Made by a program: the position numbers and the translations under genes | The notes under the pieces: generated by a model | What the model was told of the DNA's origin: nothing | What the model saw: only the letters and a program-made list of their open reading frames with translations | The model's database searches: none | NCBI RefSeq assembly: GCF_036785885.1 | Contig: NC_092323.1 | Coordinates: 14,206,501-14,270,500 of the forward strand | From: Coffea arabica | Taxonomy: Eukaryota; Streptophyta; Magnoliopsida; Gentianales; Rubiaceae | Length of the DNA: 64,000 nucleotides | Direction of reading: 5' to 3' | Shown: positions 10,393 to 21,999 of the stretch, piece after piece | How the letters are laid out: every line of letters starts with the position of its first letter | Position numbering within the stretch: position 1 is the stretch's first letter

Positions 10393-12579
10393 TCCTTATA
10401 CTATATAAGAACGAGTCTAGGACAAAGGCAGTTTTCAGATTTCAACCGCAAGGGTGGGGCTAATTTGGGAATGTGAAAGTGTTTGAAGTGTAATTGGAAC
10501 ATTGAGTACAAGTCATTATAGCTTTAATTTCACTATAATTACTTATATAACCTTTCAGACATTTAAGGTTAGGAGCAGGTTTGGTATGTTACAATGTTTG
10601 GTGCCAAGTTGAGTATCAAGTACAATTGAATTAAGCTTGTGTTTTGATAGAATTACATAAAAACCCTTTTAATCATTTATTATACTAACATACAAGCCTT
10701 CCAATTTCCTGAAACCTTTCTCATCCGTTAAGGAATTAATTGGATTTTAATTACAATTAATTAACTTAATTATTATCTGAACAATCATTATTATATTTAT
10801 GCCCCATGATTAGCCGATACCCTTTCTTCTTTTTCAATTTCACCTTTTTGGTTTTATTATGGCTATTAAATATTTGGTGGAATGGGTAGCTTTTCCTTTA
10901 AATTGAGGTGAGTTCTTTGGGTTTGTCTTCTTCGATTGTAGTTTTTTTTTTTCTGATAATTGGTTTATTCAAGAACTCCATATAGTTTGCTTTTTGATAC
11001 TTCTAATTCCAAAAACTGACTAATTATATTGTTTTCCTTAGTAAATCCCAGAGATTCTGTCTCTGGTCAAAGTACAATTTGAGATAATGTTATCACTTTC
11101 TAAAATAATTGAAAAAACAATTTTATCATCTTCTCCTCCTCGGCCAAGGTATTATCTCTTTATTTAAGTCAAATAACCTTATTTCTCATGAACTTTTTTC
11201 TATTGTTCTTGACTCCAGGGATCTGTTGACTACATTCTAGCAGTTATGGTTCAAGTAGTTATTTTTTCATGTAATATGATTTGGAATTCAGCTTGTGTTT
11301 ATTTTAATTGGAAATTTTATGATTGTAAAATTTATTAACTTAGAATTTTGTACTTCATTGAAACTAAAAAAGAAAATTAATCATGCTACATAGTACTAAG
11401 ATGTCATTTGCACTCTATTTGCTTTTCATGTTATGATCTCGTTCTTGTATTCTATTGTTTATATAGTTTTAAATACAAAAAATTTATTTTTTATGCTATC
11501 TAAAAGAATTTGTAGTGGAACTTAATGAGTTTAAATGCTTTAGCTATAGCACCATTTTGATTGCATTGTATTAATTCATTTACTCATAATTGTATGTTGT
11601 ACAATGATAAATAACGTTTCTTGATTTGATTGAAACAACTATTATCCATAGTTCAAACGAGTCAATTAAGTAGAGATACTATATTGGATACTTATACAAG
11701 TAAACATTGAAAAATATCATTAAACAGTTTCTACCTATAGTTTCCAATTCAAATTCATATGAGGAATTTCTTCTGATTTTAGTTACCATTTTCTACAATT
11801 TCAAATTTAGAAAATATTATTTGCACCAATTTTTTTATAATCAAGATAGTTTCAATTCAGATCCTTAACAATTATGCAGATTTGAACTTATTTATGAGAT
11901 TATAAAGAAATGCCCCTAGCAAAAAACACCAAATCTGAATAGTTTCTACAAAACTTTGAAAAAGACCACTTAAGTTTCTTATCTATCTATCATTTTTGGG
12001 CATTATTATCTCTGTAAGAAACATGTGATTAAGTCGTATTATACCCACCAAATTATATAAATAGTTAGTTAAAAATAAAATTATTTTAGATTAGATTGGA
12101 CGCAAAGTGATTGATGGATAAACTTGACTTGATAATTCAGGTTGAGGTTAAGTCGAGGGAGAAATCAGAAGCATTGCTTGAGGGATCTTTCACGAACATA
12201 TATAGATTCGAGAGATGAAGGGTCAAATTGATACTTTAAAATATTTTATCATCTTGGATAAGTTTTAGAAGAGACCTTTGGATACTTTTCAATTGCACTT
12301 CAAACATTTTTACATTTTCAAACTACCCTTATCTTTGCAGTTGGAATTCAAACATAACCTTTGATCACAACGGATTCTTATATAGTATAATGATAAGGAT
12401 GTCTCATTGCACATTATTTTTATTGACTCACTATGTAACTTATAATTTTTCTATTAAAATCACTTGATAAAATCATCATACTTCAGTTCCTATACTACAA
12501 AATATTAAACAATAATTATTAATTATCTTGAATCACAAGCACCAAATTTTCGCGCGTCGCGCAGGCTGTCTCTCCCTAG
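10393..12579 (+). mobile_element. Non-autonomous Helitron
   Basis: The 2,187-bp insert begins with TC ('tccttatactatataag') and ends with CTAG. A GC-rich palindrome 'gcgcgtcgcgc' lies about a dozen bases before the end, and the insert sits between host A (10392) and T (12580). These are the Helitron hallmarks. The paralogous unit at about 2365-2385 shows the unfilled site 'ctgaaataatacaatg', confirming both ends to the base. No Rep/helicase reading frame is present, so it is non-autonomous. It is AT-rich, and I do not recognise a captured gene. Confidence 0.9.
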
Positions 12580-12685
12580 TAATACAATGAAACAATTAAA
12601 ATTCATCATCAAGAGCATGCCAAAAAAATAATCCCTAAAACTGAAAGTCAAAAACTCCCTAAAACTAAAAACCAATAATTAAAGA

Positions 12686-13182
12686 GCAAATTACATTTTA
12701 CCCCAGTGATATAGATAATTTGTACATAATCCCTTATAGTTTTAAAAATTATATATAATCCCCTTATAGTTTAAAGTGTCAAAGTGACAGAAATGATCAT
12801 CTGTAACGGAACCTATGAAAATATCGAAATTACCCTTGTTTAAAATTAAAATGACTGAAATAACCAAAATATATAAATATAATATGCATGATACTCTAAC
12901 CCCGTATGATTTTATATTTTAACATATAACCTCCTTATGATTTAGTGTTTTATCATATATCCCCCTTATGGTTCTCAATACATATATATAACCTCCCATG
13001 TGGTTAATAAATAATTTTCAACTTTATATAGAGGTATTTTTAATATTTTAGTTAACTCCATTATGAATTATAAATTCCATTATTTTGATACTTTAATTCA
13101 AACTATGAAAGGGTTATATATAGTTTTTGAAACCATAAGAAGGTTACGTAAACAAACACTAAACCACAAGTGGCGTAAATGA
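12686..13182. mobile_element. MULE-like MITE (family 1), copy in the D unit
   Basis: The same insertion as 2487-2976 in the duplicated unit, with matching ends 'gcaaattacattttacccc' and 'aaacactaaaccac'. Its presence in both units dates it before the duplication. Confidence 0.6.
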
Positions 13183-13315
13183 TACAAAGTGGACAAACAA
13201 ATTAGTTAAAAAGCTGAAAAGGACAACTCATAACAACCAACAATTAAATGATACAAAGTGGACAAACAAATTAGTTAAAAAGCTGAAAAGGACAACTCAA
13301 ACAAGACCAAAGAAG
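13180..13315. repeat. Direct duplication in the D leader
   Basis: A unit containing 'gtggacaaacaaattagtta' and 'aaaagctgaaaaggacaact' occurs twice in tandem (about 13183-13230 and 13251-13299). The A unit has only one copy near 2980. It lies about 140 bp upstream of the start codon of pseudogene D. Confidence 0.75.
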
Positions 13316-15274
13316 GAAAAAATGGTAAACTTAACTAAATTGGAATTAGGAAGACAATAGACAAAATAAGATAGTCCAATCCAATTTGTCTCTTTGCATT
13401 CCGTCATCAATTTCCTAACAGTTTGTACTGCTTGGAGAGCTGAAATGATGATGAGCATTCATTGGCTATGGGCATCCCTAGCCTTGGCCGCACTTTGCTA
13501 TTTTCGTCAAGATTTATTCTTGATGAAGAAGAGAAGAGGGTTGCCTCCAGGTCCAAAAGGGCTTCCGGTTATCGGAAGTCTGCATCTACTAGGGAAGAAC
13601 CCTCATCAAGATTTGGCGAAATTGGCCATAAAACATGGCCCTATAATGTACATGCGTTTTGGTTATGTCCCAGCGATCATTGTCTCATCTCCTGAAGCAG
13701 CTGAAAAGTTTCTCAAGACTTACGATCAAGTTTTTGCCGGTAGACCTTATCATGAAGCATCTTGGTACATCGCGTATGAGCAGAGAAACTTGACTTTCGG
13801 TCAATATGGTCCCTATTGGCGAAACATGCGTAAGCTTTGCATTTTACAGTTGCTCAGCAGCCACAAGATCAATTCGTTCCGGCCAATGAGAAGACAAGAG
13901 GTTGGAACATTGGTGAAATCACTGAAACAGGCTGCTTCAGATGGTGCTGCTGTTGATCTTAGTGCCTTGATTTCATCCTTAGGCGCGAATATGAGTTGCT
14001 TGATGATATTTGGACAGAAGTACATGGATAAGGATTTTGATGATAGGGGTTTTGGAGAGGTCATTCAGGAAGCATTGCATGTTGGATCGACGCCTAATAT
14101 CGGTGATTACTTTCCCCTGCTTGGTGTGCTTGATCTTCAGGGACTTACTCGTCGATTTAAGGCTCTGGCTAAGGTGTTCCATAATTTTTTTGATAAAATC
14201 ATTGACGAACATCTTGAATGCAAGGAGCAGAAACAAACCAAGGACTTTGTGGACATCATGATGGAAATTATTCAGTCGGGAACGTCTGAGTTCGAATTTG
14301 ACCGTCGTCATGTCAAAGCTGTTTTGTTCGTAAGTGTGGTTGCTCTAAATTCTTATCGGCTGAATTATTGTTCACATACATAGCTGGTTATTTTAACCTT
14401 GTTGAATTTTGTCTTTATTGTTTCTACAAAATTTTCAACTTGTTATAATCTTTGGACTAATAAAATTTGAAGAAATAGTTATTTGCTGAGTTATTGTGCT
14501 ATTGCTCTTACTCTTCAGAACAGTAGTGTTGGTCTTACTTTTATGGGTGCTGATCATTTCTTTGTTGCTGTCTGCTGATAAAGGGTTTGTTTCCATACCT
14601 ATATCAAATGATTGCAGTCCCTGTGACGAAAGAAGCAAAAGTTGACAATTATCTTCACTTTCCTTGCTCATTCATTTATTTACCTCAACAAAACAGGATA
14701 TGCTTGTAGCCTCGATGGGCACTTCAGTGACAGCAGTTGAATGGGCCATTTTAGAACTCCTTAGACATCCAGCGGCCATGAGGAAACTCCAGAAAGAACT
14801 GGAAGAGAAAGTCGGATTGGAGAGGATTGTTGAGGAATCGGATCTTGAGGGCCTGGAGTATTTGGACATGGTTGTCAAAGAATCAATGAGGCTTCATCCT
14901 GTCGGACCACTAATCCTCCCCCATGAGTCAATTCAAGATTGCACAGTTGACGACTTCCATATTCAGAAAAAATCGCGGATCATCATAAACATATACGCAA
15001 TTGGCCGTGATCCAAATGTCTGACCTGATCCGGAGGCCTTCATCCCTGAAAGATTCAAGGATAGAGATATAGACCTTCGCGGACAAGATTTCCGACTTAT
15101 ACCATTTGGCTCAGGCAGAAGAATTTGCCCAGGTTTGCAGTTGGGGCTCACTGTTGTGCGTTTTGTGCTAGCACAGTTGGTGCATTGTTTCGATTGGGAA
15201 CTTGCAGATAACATTCAGCCAACTGATTTGGATATGTCTGAGGCTTTTGGTTTAGTAAATTCAAGGGCTAAGCA

Positions 15275-15805
15275 TGTTAGGACCGGGCCAGGAATAGACA
15301 AACTCAAGTTAGCACAAAGTAGGCGGTATAACCGACCATATAATAGATAGGCGGTAGATACCAGCCATATAATAATTAGGCGGTAAAACCGACCATATAA
15401 AGACGGATAACAAAGCAAATAAAAGACACAGAAGATTTACGTGGTTCGGTCAAATTGACCTACGTCCACGGGCGAGGGAGGAGCAATATTTCTACTATGA
15501 AGAAGAAATACAAAAGACCGTAGGAAAGTGGTTCCTAGGCCAATAGGCACTTACAAAAGAGTTTAGAAAATATTCCTAAACTCAAAATAAGAGAGCCTAA
15601 AATATTTGACTAAATGGGCTAAATGACTCAAGAAGCTAATAGCCCATATAACTCTCTTAAGTGGTGCAAGTTAAATCCTTCAATGGACCCTTCTATTTAT
15701 AGGCCTCGAGTAGCCGACTTCTCTTCAGCAGGCTCCGATGTGGGATGAGAAGGAAATGAAAAAATTATGCCACAAGTCAAAGCTTGCGGCTCTGACAAAA
15801 CAACA
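15275..15805 (-). repeat. 3' LTR of the Copia element
   Basis: 531 bp, TG...CA ends. It differs from the other LTR only by one extra base near 15789. It contains a TATA-like 'ctatttatagg' near 15690. The adjacent 15806-15820, read on the minus strand, is the purine-rich 'aaggtggagatt' tract expected just before a 3' LTR. Confidence 0.95.
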
Positions 15806-15893
15806 AATCTCCACCTTGGCATAATTTTGAGTCTTATCATCGACAATAGCAAAATTGCTCCACCTTCTCCACATAAGCCCCAATGGGCGTAAA

Positions 15894-18800
15894 TCACCAA
15901 CAATGAACACCAACCAAATCCAAGCACTGCTTGAATTTGTAAACTGGAAGAGGTTTCGTAAACATGTCAGCTGGATTGTCCTTGGTATTGATTTTCTGAA
16001 TAAGGACTTTTCCCTCAGCAATGATATCCCGAATGAAGTGATACTTCACATCAATGTGTTTCGTCCTCTCATGATACATCTGATCTTTAGTCAAGTGTAT
16101 GGCACTTTGACTATCACAGTGAATATCAATAACACCTTGATATAGACTTAGCTCGCTAAATAAACTCTTCAACCACAAGGCTTCTTTGATTGCCTCGGTC
16201 ACAGCCATATATTCTGCTTCAGTAGTAGACAAAGCTACGACAGGTTGTAGAGTAGCTTTCCAACTAACAGCACAACCGCCAATGCAAAATACATAGCCTG
16301 AAAGTGATCTTCTCCTGTCAAGATCTCCAGCGTAGTCTGAGTCTACAAAACCAACCAAAGTGTCATTAGTTCTTCCAAACTCCAAACATGCATTTGAAGT
16401 TCCTCGCAAGTATCTGAGAATCCACTTCACAGCCTGCCAATGTGCTTTACCAGGGCAAGACATATATCTGCTAACAACACTGACTGCATGTGAGATATCT
16501 GGACGAGTACAAACCATTGCATACATAACACTGCCGACTGCACTGGAATAAGGAACCCGTGCCATATAATCTTCCTCTTCAACTGATTTTGGTGATTGAG
16601 CAGCAGATAGCCGAAAATGGCTAGCAAGAGGAGTAGATACTGGTTTAGCATCTTTCATGCCAAAACGCTCCAAAACTTTCTCAAGGTAATTTTTCTGGGT
16701 CAAGAACAACTTCCCTACTCCTCGATCTCGTTTGATATCCATGCCAAGAATTTTCTTAGCTGCTCCCAAATCTTTCATTTCAAATTCACTATTTAACTGC
16801 AGTTTCAAAGTGTGAATTTCTGACAAGTTCTTGGCAGCAATGAGCATGTCATCAACATAAAGCAGCAAATAAATGAAAGAACCATCATTTAACTTCCGGA
16901 AGTAAACACAACTATCATACATGCTCCTCAAATAACCATGACCCAACATAAAGGAATCAAACCTTTTATACCATTGTCTTGGAGACTGCTTCAATCCATA
17001 TAAGGATTTCTTCAATAAGCAAACATGGTCTTCCTTACCTTCAATCTCAAAACCCTGGGGTTGCTTCATATAAATTTGTTCTTCAAGTTCGCCATGTAAG
17101 AAAGCTGTCTTAACATCAAGCTGCTCTAACTCCAAATTATACATGGCTACTAAAGCAAGCAAAACACGAATAGAGCTATGTTTAACAACAGGTGAGAATA
17201 TATCATTAAAATCAACACCTTGTACCTGACTATAGCCCTTTGCAACTAATCGTGCTTTATACCTTGCATCTTCAACCCCTGGAATACTTTCCTTCTTCTT
17301 GAAGACCCATTTGCATCCAACAATTTTCTTAGCTGACGGCGGCTTTACAAGAACCCAAGTTTCATTACGATGAAGAGATTCAATTTCTTCATTCATCGCA
17401 ATCAACCACTTTGCAGAATCATCACAAGAAACTGCTTCTGAATAGGTGGAAGGCTCACCAACTGCATCAGTTTCTTCTGCAACAGACAAAGCATATGCAA
17501 CTAAATTTGCATATCTTTGTGGTGGTCGAATGTCTCTCCTTGCTCTATCTCTGGCTATGGAATACTCTTCTTCTTCAGAACTATCTTCAACAGTAGATTC
17601 AGGTGTATCTACTGGCATTTGAATAGAAGATTTGGTCTGAGAACGACCAGAACTGCCAATATCAAGCTCCACCTGCTTCTGTGTACTATCAGTAGTACAA
17701 GGACTAGAAGACTCCTTCTTGGAAGATAACATAGACAATTCATCAAAAGTAACATCTCTACTGATCACAAATTTTGGAGATTTGGGATCAGGACACCATA
17801 ATCTGTATCCTTTCACCCCAGAAGCATACCCAAGAAAAATGCACTTTTTAGCCCTAGGCTCCAATTTTCCATCATTCACGTGCATGTATGCTGGACACCC
17901 AAAAACTTTTAAATTGGAGTAATCAGCAGGAGTACCTGACCAAACTTCCTCAGGAGTTTTGAAATCAAGAGATGCAGAAGGAGAACGGTTGACAATATAA
18001 CAGGCCATATTGATCGCCTCTGCCCAAAAGTCGTTTGTCAACCCTGCATTGGAGATCATACATCTTGCTCTCTCCAAAAGAGTTCTGTTCATACGTTCGG
18101 CCACACCATTTTGTTGAGGCGTCATCCTGACGGTGTGATGCCGAACAATTCCTTCATTCTTGCAGAATTCATTAAATTCACCTCCACAAAATTCCATGCC
18201 ATTATCTGTTCTCAACCACTTAATGTGTTTTCCTGTTTGTTTCTCAATCAAAACTTTCCATTGCTTGAAAGTTAGGAAAACATCATTTTTATGCTTAAGA
18301 AAATATACCCAAACTTTCCTTGAATAATCATCAATGAAAGTCAACATGTACCTGGCACCACCTTTAGAAGGAGCACGAGAAGGACCCCATAGATCTGAAT
18401 GAATGTAATCAAGAGTACCTTTTGTCTTGTGAATTGCTGGTGAACTGAAACTGACTCTTTTCTGCTTCCCAAAAATACAATGTTCACAGAATTCCAATGG
18501 CCCGGTACTTTGACCACAAAGAAGTCCCTTTTTGCTTAGTATGCCTAAGCCTTTTTCGCTCATGTGCCCCAAACGCATATGCCATAATTTGGTGATGTCT
18601 GTATCTGACAAAGATGATGTTGAAACAGCAGCAGCACCTGTAACAGTAGATCCCTGCAAAATATACAAAGTACCAGATCTGTGTGCCTTCATAACAACAA
18701 GAGCTCCTCGAGTAATTTTGAGAACTCCGTCTCCACCTGAATACCTGCACCCAATAGACTCAAGAGTGCCCAAAGAGATGAGATTTTTCTTCAAATCTGG

Positions 18801-19859
18801 AACATGTCTAACATCTGTGAGCGTCCTCACAATACCATCGTACATTTTAATCCGGATTGTGCATTTGCCAACAACTTTACAAACAGCGTTGTTGCCCATT
18901 AAGACAACTCCACCTTCAGCTGATTCATATGTTGAAAACCAGTCCCTATTGGGACACATATGATATGAACAACCCGAATCTAAAATCCACTCATTGTTAG
19001 ACCTAAAATTATTTTCCGTTGCACAGAAAATGGTTCCATCATTCTCATCAGCTGCTATACTAGCCTCAGCGGATTCAGTATTTTTCTCAACAAATTTCCC
19101 TTTTTGCTTTTCTTTATTTTTCAATTTAAAGCAATCAGAGATAACATGGCCCTTCTTTTTACAATAATTGCACACCACATTTTTATGTTTGGATTTGGAT
19201 CTACTTCTATTTTCTGTGTTTCTCTTTTCAGATCTACCCCGAACAAACAAGCCATCGGCTTGACTCCTACTAGTTTCCCCAGTAATATCCCTATCTATCT
19301 GCTCTTTAGATTTTAATGCAGATTTAATTTCCCGATACGAAATTGTTTCCTTTCCATAAATCATAGTATCGCGGAAATGCTTAAAAGACTGGGGAAGGGA
19401 ACACAAAAGTAATAGGGCTTGATCTTCATCATCAATTTTCGAATCTATATTCCCCAAATCCATAATAATGGAATCAAATTTATCAAGATGGGAGAGTATA
19501 GATGTACCTTCAGACATCCGAAGCATGTACAAACTCTGCTTCAAATATAGCCGATTTTCGACTGTTTTCTTCATATACAAGGCTTTCAATTTATCCCACA
19601 TAGCCTTGGCCGAAGTCTCCGTTGCTACCTCACGCAATACCTCATCGGAGAGGTTTAAGATTATGCTGGATCTGGCCTTCTTATCCATATCGGCGAAATC
19701 CGCATCCTTGACATCTTCTGGTTTGTTCTCGATTCCGTGAATCGCTAGATCAACTCCGTCTTGAACAAGAATGGCCTCCATCTTGAGCTGCCACATTCCG
19801 AAGTTGACATTCCTGTCGAATTTCTCGACAACCGTCTTTGTTATCGTCATTGTTGCCAC
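15894..19859 (-). CDS. Copia gag-pol polyprotein (element gene)
   Basis: A 1,321-residue single frame. In order: a gag (UBN2-like) region over the first ~220 residues; a CCHC zinc knuckle starting CNYCKKKGH; an aspartic protease around [11 protein letters not shown]; the GAG-pre-integrase LWHMRLGHM region; integrase; reverse transcriptase with YVDDML; and an RNase H/C-terminal part with a TKHIDVKYH motif. This order (integrase before RT) defines Copia. It belongs to the element, not to the host. Listed as a fossil component; it looks open from end to end. Confidence 0.93.
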   Translation of the reverse strand: MATMTITKTVVEKFDRNVNFGMWQLKMEAILVQDGVDLAIHGIENKPEDVKDADFADMDKKARSSIILNLSDEVLREVATETSAKAMWDKLKALYMKKTVENRLYLKQSLYMLRMSEGTSILSHLDKFDSIIMDLGNIDSKIDDEDQALLLLCSLPQSFKHFRDTMIYGKETISYREIKSALKSKEQIDRDITGETSRSQADGLFVRGRSEKRNTENRSRSKSKHKNVVCNYCKKKGHVISDCFKLKNKEKQKGKFVEKNTESAEASIAADENDGTIFCATENNFRSNNEWILDSGCSYHMCPNRDWFSTYESAEGGVVLMGNNAVCKVVGKCTIRIKMYDGIVRTLTDVRHVPDLKKNLISLGTLESIGCRYSGGDGVLKITRGALVVMKAHRSGTLYILQGSTVTGAAAVSTSSLSDTDITKLWHMRLGHMSEKGLGILSKKGLLCGQSTGPLEFCEHCIFGKQKRVSFSSPAIHKTKGTLDYIHSDLWGPSRAPSKGGARYMLTFIDDYSRKVWVYFLKHKNDVFLTFKQWKVLIEKQTGKHIKWLRTDNGMEFCGGEFNEFCKNEGIVRHHTVRMTPQQNGVAERMNRTLLERARCMISNAGLTNDFWAEAINMACYIVNRSPSASLDFKTPEEVWSGTPADYSNLKVFGCPAYMHVNDGKLEPRAKKCIFLGYASGVKGYRLWCPDPKSPKFVISRDVTFDELSMLSSKKESSSPCTTDSTQKQVELDIGSSGRSQTKSSIQMPVDTPESTVEDSSEEEEYSIARDRARRDIRPPQRYANLVAYALSVAEETDAVGEPSTYSEAVSCDDSAKWLIAMNEEIESLHRNETWVLVKPPSAKKIVGCKWVFKKKESIPGVEDARYKARLVAKGYSQVQGVDFNDIFSPVVKHSSIRVLLALVAMYNLELEQLDVKTAFLHGELEEQIYMKQPQGFEIEGKEDHVCLLKKSLYGLKQSPRQWYKRFDSFMLGHGYLRSMYDSCVYFRKLNDGSFIYLLLYVDDMLIAAKNLSEIHTLKLQLNSEFEMKDLGAAKKILGMDIKRDRGVGKLFLTQKNYLEKVLERFGMKDAKPVSTPLASHFRLSAAQSPKSVEEEDYMARVPYSSAVGSVMYAMVCTRPDISHAVSVVSRYMSCPGKAHWQAVKWILRYLRGTSNACLEFGRTNDTLVGFVDSDYAGDLDRRRSLSGYVFCIGGCAVSWKATLQPVVALSTTEAEYMAVTEAIKEALWLKSLFSELSLYQGVIDIHCDSQSAIHLTKDQMYHERTKHIDVKYHFIRDIIAEGKVLIQKINTKDNPADMFTKPLPVYKFKQCLDLVGVHCW

Positions 19860-19914
19860 AAATTCTGTAACTTGAAGTTTGTCTCAAAAACTGGCCAAAC
19901 AAATATGCAAGTCT

Positions 19915-20060
19915 CGTGAGCGGGCCCCACAGGGTGAGCGGGCCCCACGAGATAGGCGGGCCCCACGGGATGAAAGGACCCCACAAGGATGAGTGGGCCC
20001 CACAGATAAACGGACCCCACAGGATGAGTGGGCCCCACAGGATGGACGGACCCCACCAGA
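19915..20060 (-). repeat. GC-rich tandem repeats in the Copia leader
   Basis: About seven imperfect units of roughly 18-20 bp of the type 'gatgagtgggccccaca' lie between the primer-binding site and the gag start. They are much more GC-rich than the surroundings. They form part of the untranslated leader of the element. Confidence 0.8.
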
Positions 20061-20089
20061 TGAACCTGTCTTGCAAAATATAACAACCA

Positions 20090-20101
20090 GCTCTGATACC
20101 A
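20090..20101 (-). other. Copia primer-binding site (initiator tRNA-Met)
   Basis: Read on the minus strand this is TGGTATCAGAGC, three bases after the 5' LTR. It is the standard plant Copia primer site complementary to the 3' end of initiator methionine tRNA. Confidence 0.9.
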
Positions 20102-20104
20102 GTT

Positions 20105-20634
20105 TGTTAGGACCGGGCCAGGAATAGACAAACTCAAGTTAGCACAAAGTAGGCGGTATAACCGACCATATAATAGATAGGCGGTAGATACCAGCCATAT
20201 AATAATTAGGCGGTAAAACCGACCATATAAAGACGGATAACAAAGCAAATAAAAGACACAGAAGATTTACGTGGTTCGGTCAAATTGACCTACGTCCACG
20301 GGCGAGGGAGGAGCAATATTTCTACTATGAAGAAGAAATACAAAAGACCGTAGGAAAGTGGTTCCTAGGCCAATAGGCACTTACAAAAGAGTTTAGAAAA
20401 TATTCCTAAACTCAAAATAAGAGAGCCTAAAATATTTGACTAAATGGGCTAAATGACTCAAGAAGCTAATAGCCCATATAACTCTCTTAAGTGGTGCAAG
20501 TTAAATCCTTCAATGGACCCTTCTATTTATAGGCCTCGAGTAGCCGACTTCTCTTCAGCAGGCTCCGATGTGGGATGAGAAGGAAATGAAAAAATTATGC
20601 CACAAGTCAAAGCTTGCGCTCTGACAAAACAACA
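20105..20634 (-). repeat. 5' LTR of the Copia element
   Basis: 530 bp, TG...CA ends, essentially identical to 15275-15805. It is followed on the right by the target duplication AAGCA and the last codons of P450 pseudogene D. Confidence 0.95.
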
Positions 20635-20676
20635 AAGCATTTAAAAGTGGTGCCTATTTACCGATTGCACAAATGA

Positions 20677-21587
20677 ACAAAGATTGTGGACTCCATCTCG
20701 TTCTGAAGAAGCAGCTGCTTCCTTGAGCATTAGACAGTAGAGAAGTTTCGGAATTCTTGTATATCTTGATGTTGCATATGTCAATTGTTACATTTTCCTT
20801 GCTACTTTCATTGTTAAGTGGATTTGTTTTTATTTTTTACTTTTGTAGTTAAGTAGATTTTTTTTCTTCGTTAATTGGATTATCCAGTTACATTATGGAA
20901 AGGTATTCATTTCTTTGATTCTTGTCCTTGATGCCTAGCGAAGTTAGCGGTACTGATGTCTTGATAGAATTTTAAAATGGAACGATCATCATGTGCATTA
21001 TGAGCAGTTGTAAATTATTGAAAATCATTGAAAGGCCTTAGTTTCATATTTTCTCTTTCTCGTGTGGTGGCTATTTTGTCTTCAAGGATTTTTCAATGTG
21101 CCCGTCATATTCAAATAATTTCTGTCTTTTCTCAGATCAATTGTATTTGTTTTTTCCAAGGCACTAGAGATTTTAAATTTGAATGTACAAAAATGTCAGT
21201 GAAGCCTAACTTTATATTTTTTTTTTAGTGGAAATTAAGCTTTATCATATTAAATCACCATTAACAATATACAAAATTTCCTTAAAAGCAACAGAATTTT
21301 TTCAAAGAATTTTTTTTGGTCTACCTGTTCACCAATACAATATTTCCTTAAAAGTTTTGTTTTAACTCCTTTTCGTAGTTTTTCTTTCTCTCTCTTTCGC
21401 TTTTTTTTTTTTTTTTTTTGTTGAGATATGAATCCAGTCATTTTCTTTCTAAAGTATTTTTTTTTCTAGGAATTCAAGGATAATTTGTGTTAAAATTTTT
21501 TGCGATAAATTTTTTTATTTCCAAAAAATCTTCCAGTCAACAGATTGCTCCACGGATCCATTTGATCTTAGTTAAACACAAAGTCAT
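20677..21587. other. 3' flank of D, no gene
   Basis: 20690-20760 resembles the P450 3'UTR seen after E ('gaagaagcagct-cttcctt-agcattagaca'). 20880-20990 matches the 3' flanks of A and E. The rest is AT-rich with T runs near 21400. No coding potential is recognised. Confidence 0.6.
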
Positions 21588-21783
21588 GTGTATGAATTCA
21601 ATAAGTTGAAGTCATTGTGGAGTAGTAGCTTGCAATTGACTTTTAGATCTTCAATTTCCTCACGGATCCTACAGGTAGGAAATCAAATGTGCAAGTTGGT
21701 GGCCTTGACCATAACACCATTAGAATACTATTACAGCTTTACTTGTCTCAAAAGTTAAAAAAACACGGTTGATTTCTTTATCA
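21588..21783. repeat. Direct repeat, copy 1 (pairs with 22838-23035)
   Basis: About 195 bp, with 'cacggatcctacaggtagga' and 'ggccttgaccataacaccat' in common with 22838-23035. The two copies lie about 1.25 kb apart and bracket the LINE fragment. The upstream region of B has only part of one copy, so this duplication is specific to the E side. Confidence 0.85.
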
Positions 21784-21999
21784 ACTCCATTCCTGTCACC
21801 TAATAAATCATGGTTCGGTGAATTTTTATGAGCTGCTTGATTAGTCAAGTAGTACAAGAATAGGTCCTACAGTGAATTATATGAACTCTGCTTGTTCAAT
21901 TAAAAGTTTATTCTTCAGCACATGTAAACCTTCTCCTTGCACTTGTACATATCCACCCAGCCCAAGCGTGTAATTCAGCAATCGTCACAAGGAACTTTT

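Larger units (their letters stand above)
15275..20634 (-). mobile_element. Ty1/Copia LTR retrotransposon (Tork/Tnt1-like), looks whole
   Basis: A 5,360-bp element in antisense orientation to gene D. The LTRs are 15275-15805 and 20105-20634, each starting TG and ending CA. A 5-bp target duplication AAGCA flanks it (15270-15274 and 20635-20639). The primer-binding site follows the right-hand (5') LTR and the polypurine tract precedes the left-hand (3') LTR. One long gag-pol frame fills the middle. The LTRs differ by one single-base indel, so the insertion is very young. It looks whole, with no evident break. Family by protein resemblance to tobacco Tnt1. Confidence 0.95.
13445..20676 (+). pseudogene. 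CYP736A-like P450 pseudogene D, split by a Copia element
   Basis: Exon 1 is 13445-14329 (295 codons, open throughout). Exon 2 starts at 14697 and is interrupted after 15274 by a Copia element; its last 37 bases resume at 20640 and end at TGA 20674-20676. Removing the insert gives a 615-base exon 2, the same length as in B, E, G and J. A TGA at 15021-15023 replaces the Trp codon of the 'DPNVWPDP' region, ahead of the haem-binding cysteine, so the gene is also broken independently of the insert. The I-helix reads ASMGTS, lacking the acidic residue of ASMDTS, and pseudogene A shares this change. Other motifs ([26 protein letters not shown]) remain readable. The order of the nonsense change and the insertion is not known. 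Confidence 0.93.

Noticed and set aside
13813-14311. Antisense frames of 80-120 codons recurring under every P450 copy
   Set aside because: They are mirror frames of conserved P450 exons. Their recurrence follows from the exons' conservation, and they have no start context or domain.
15135-15350. A chimeric P450 D C-terminus reading into the LTR
   Set aside because: The in-frame TGA at 15021 precedes it, so this product would not be made from the normal start.
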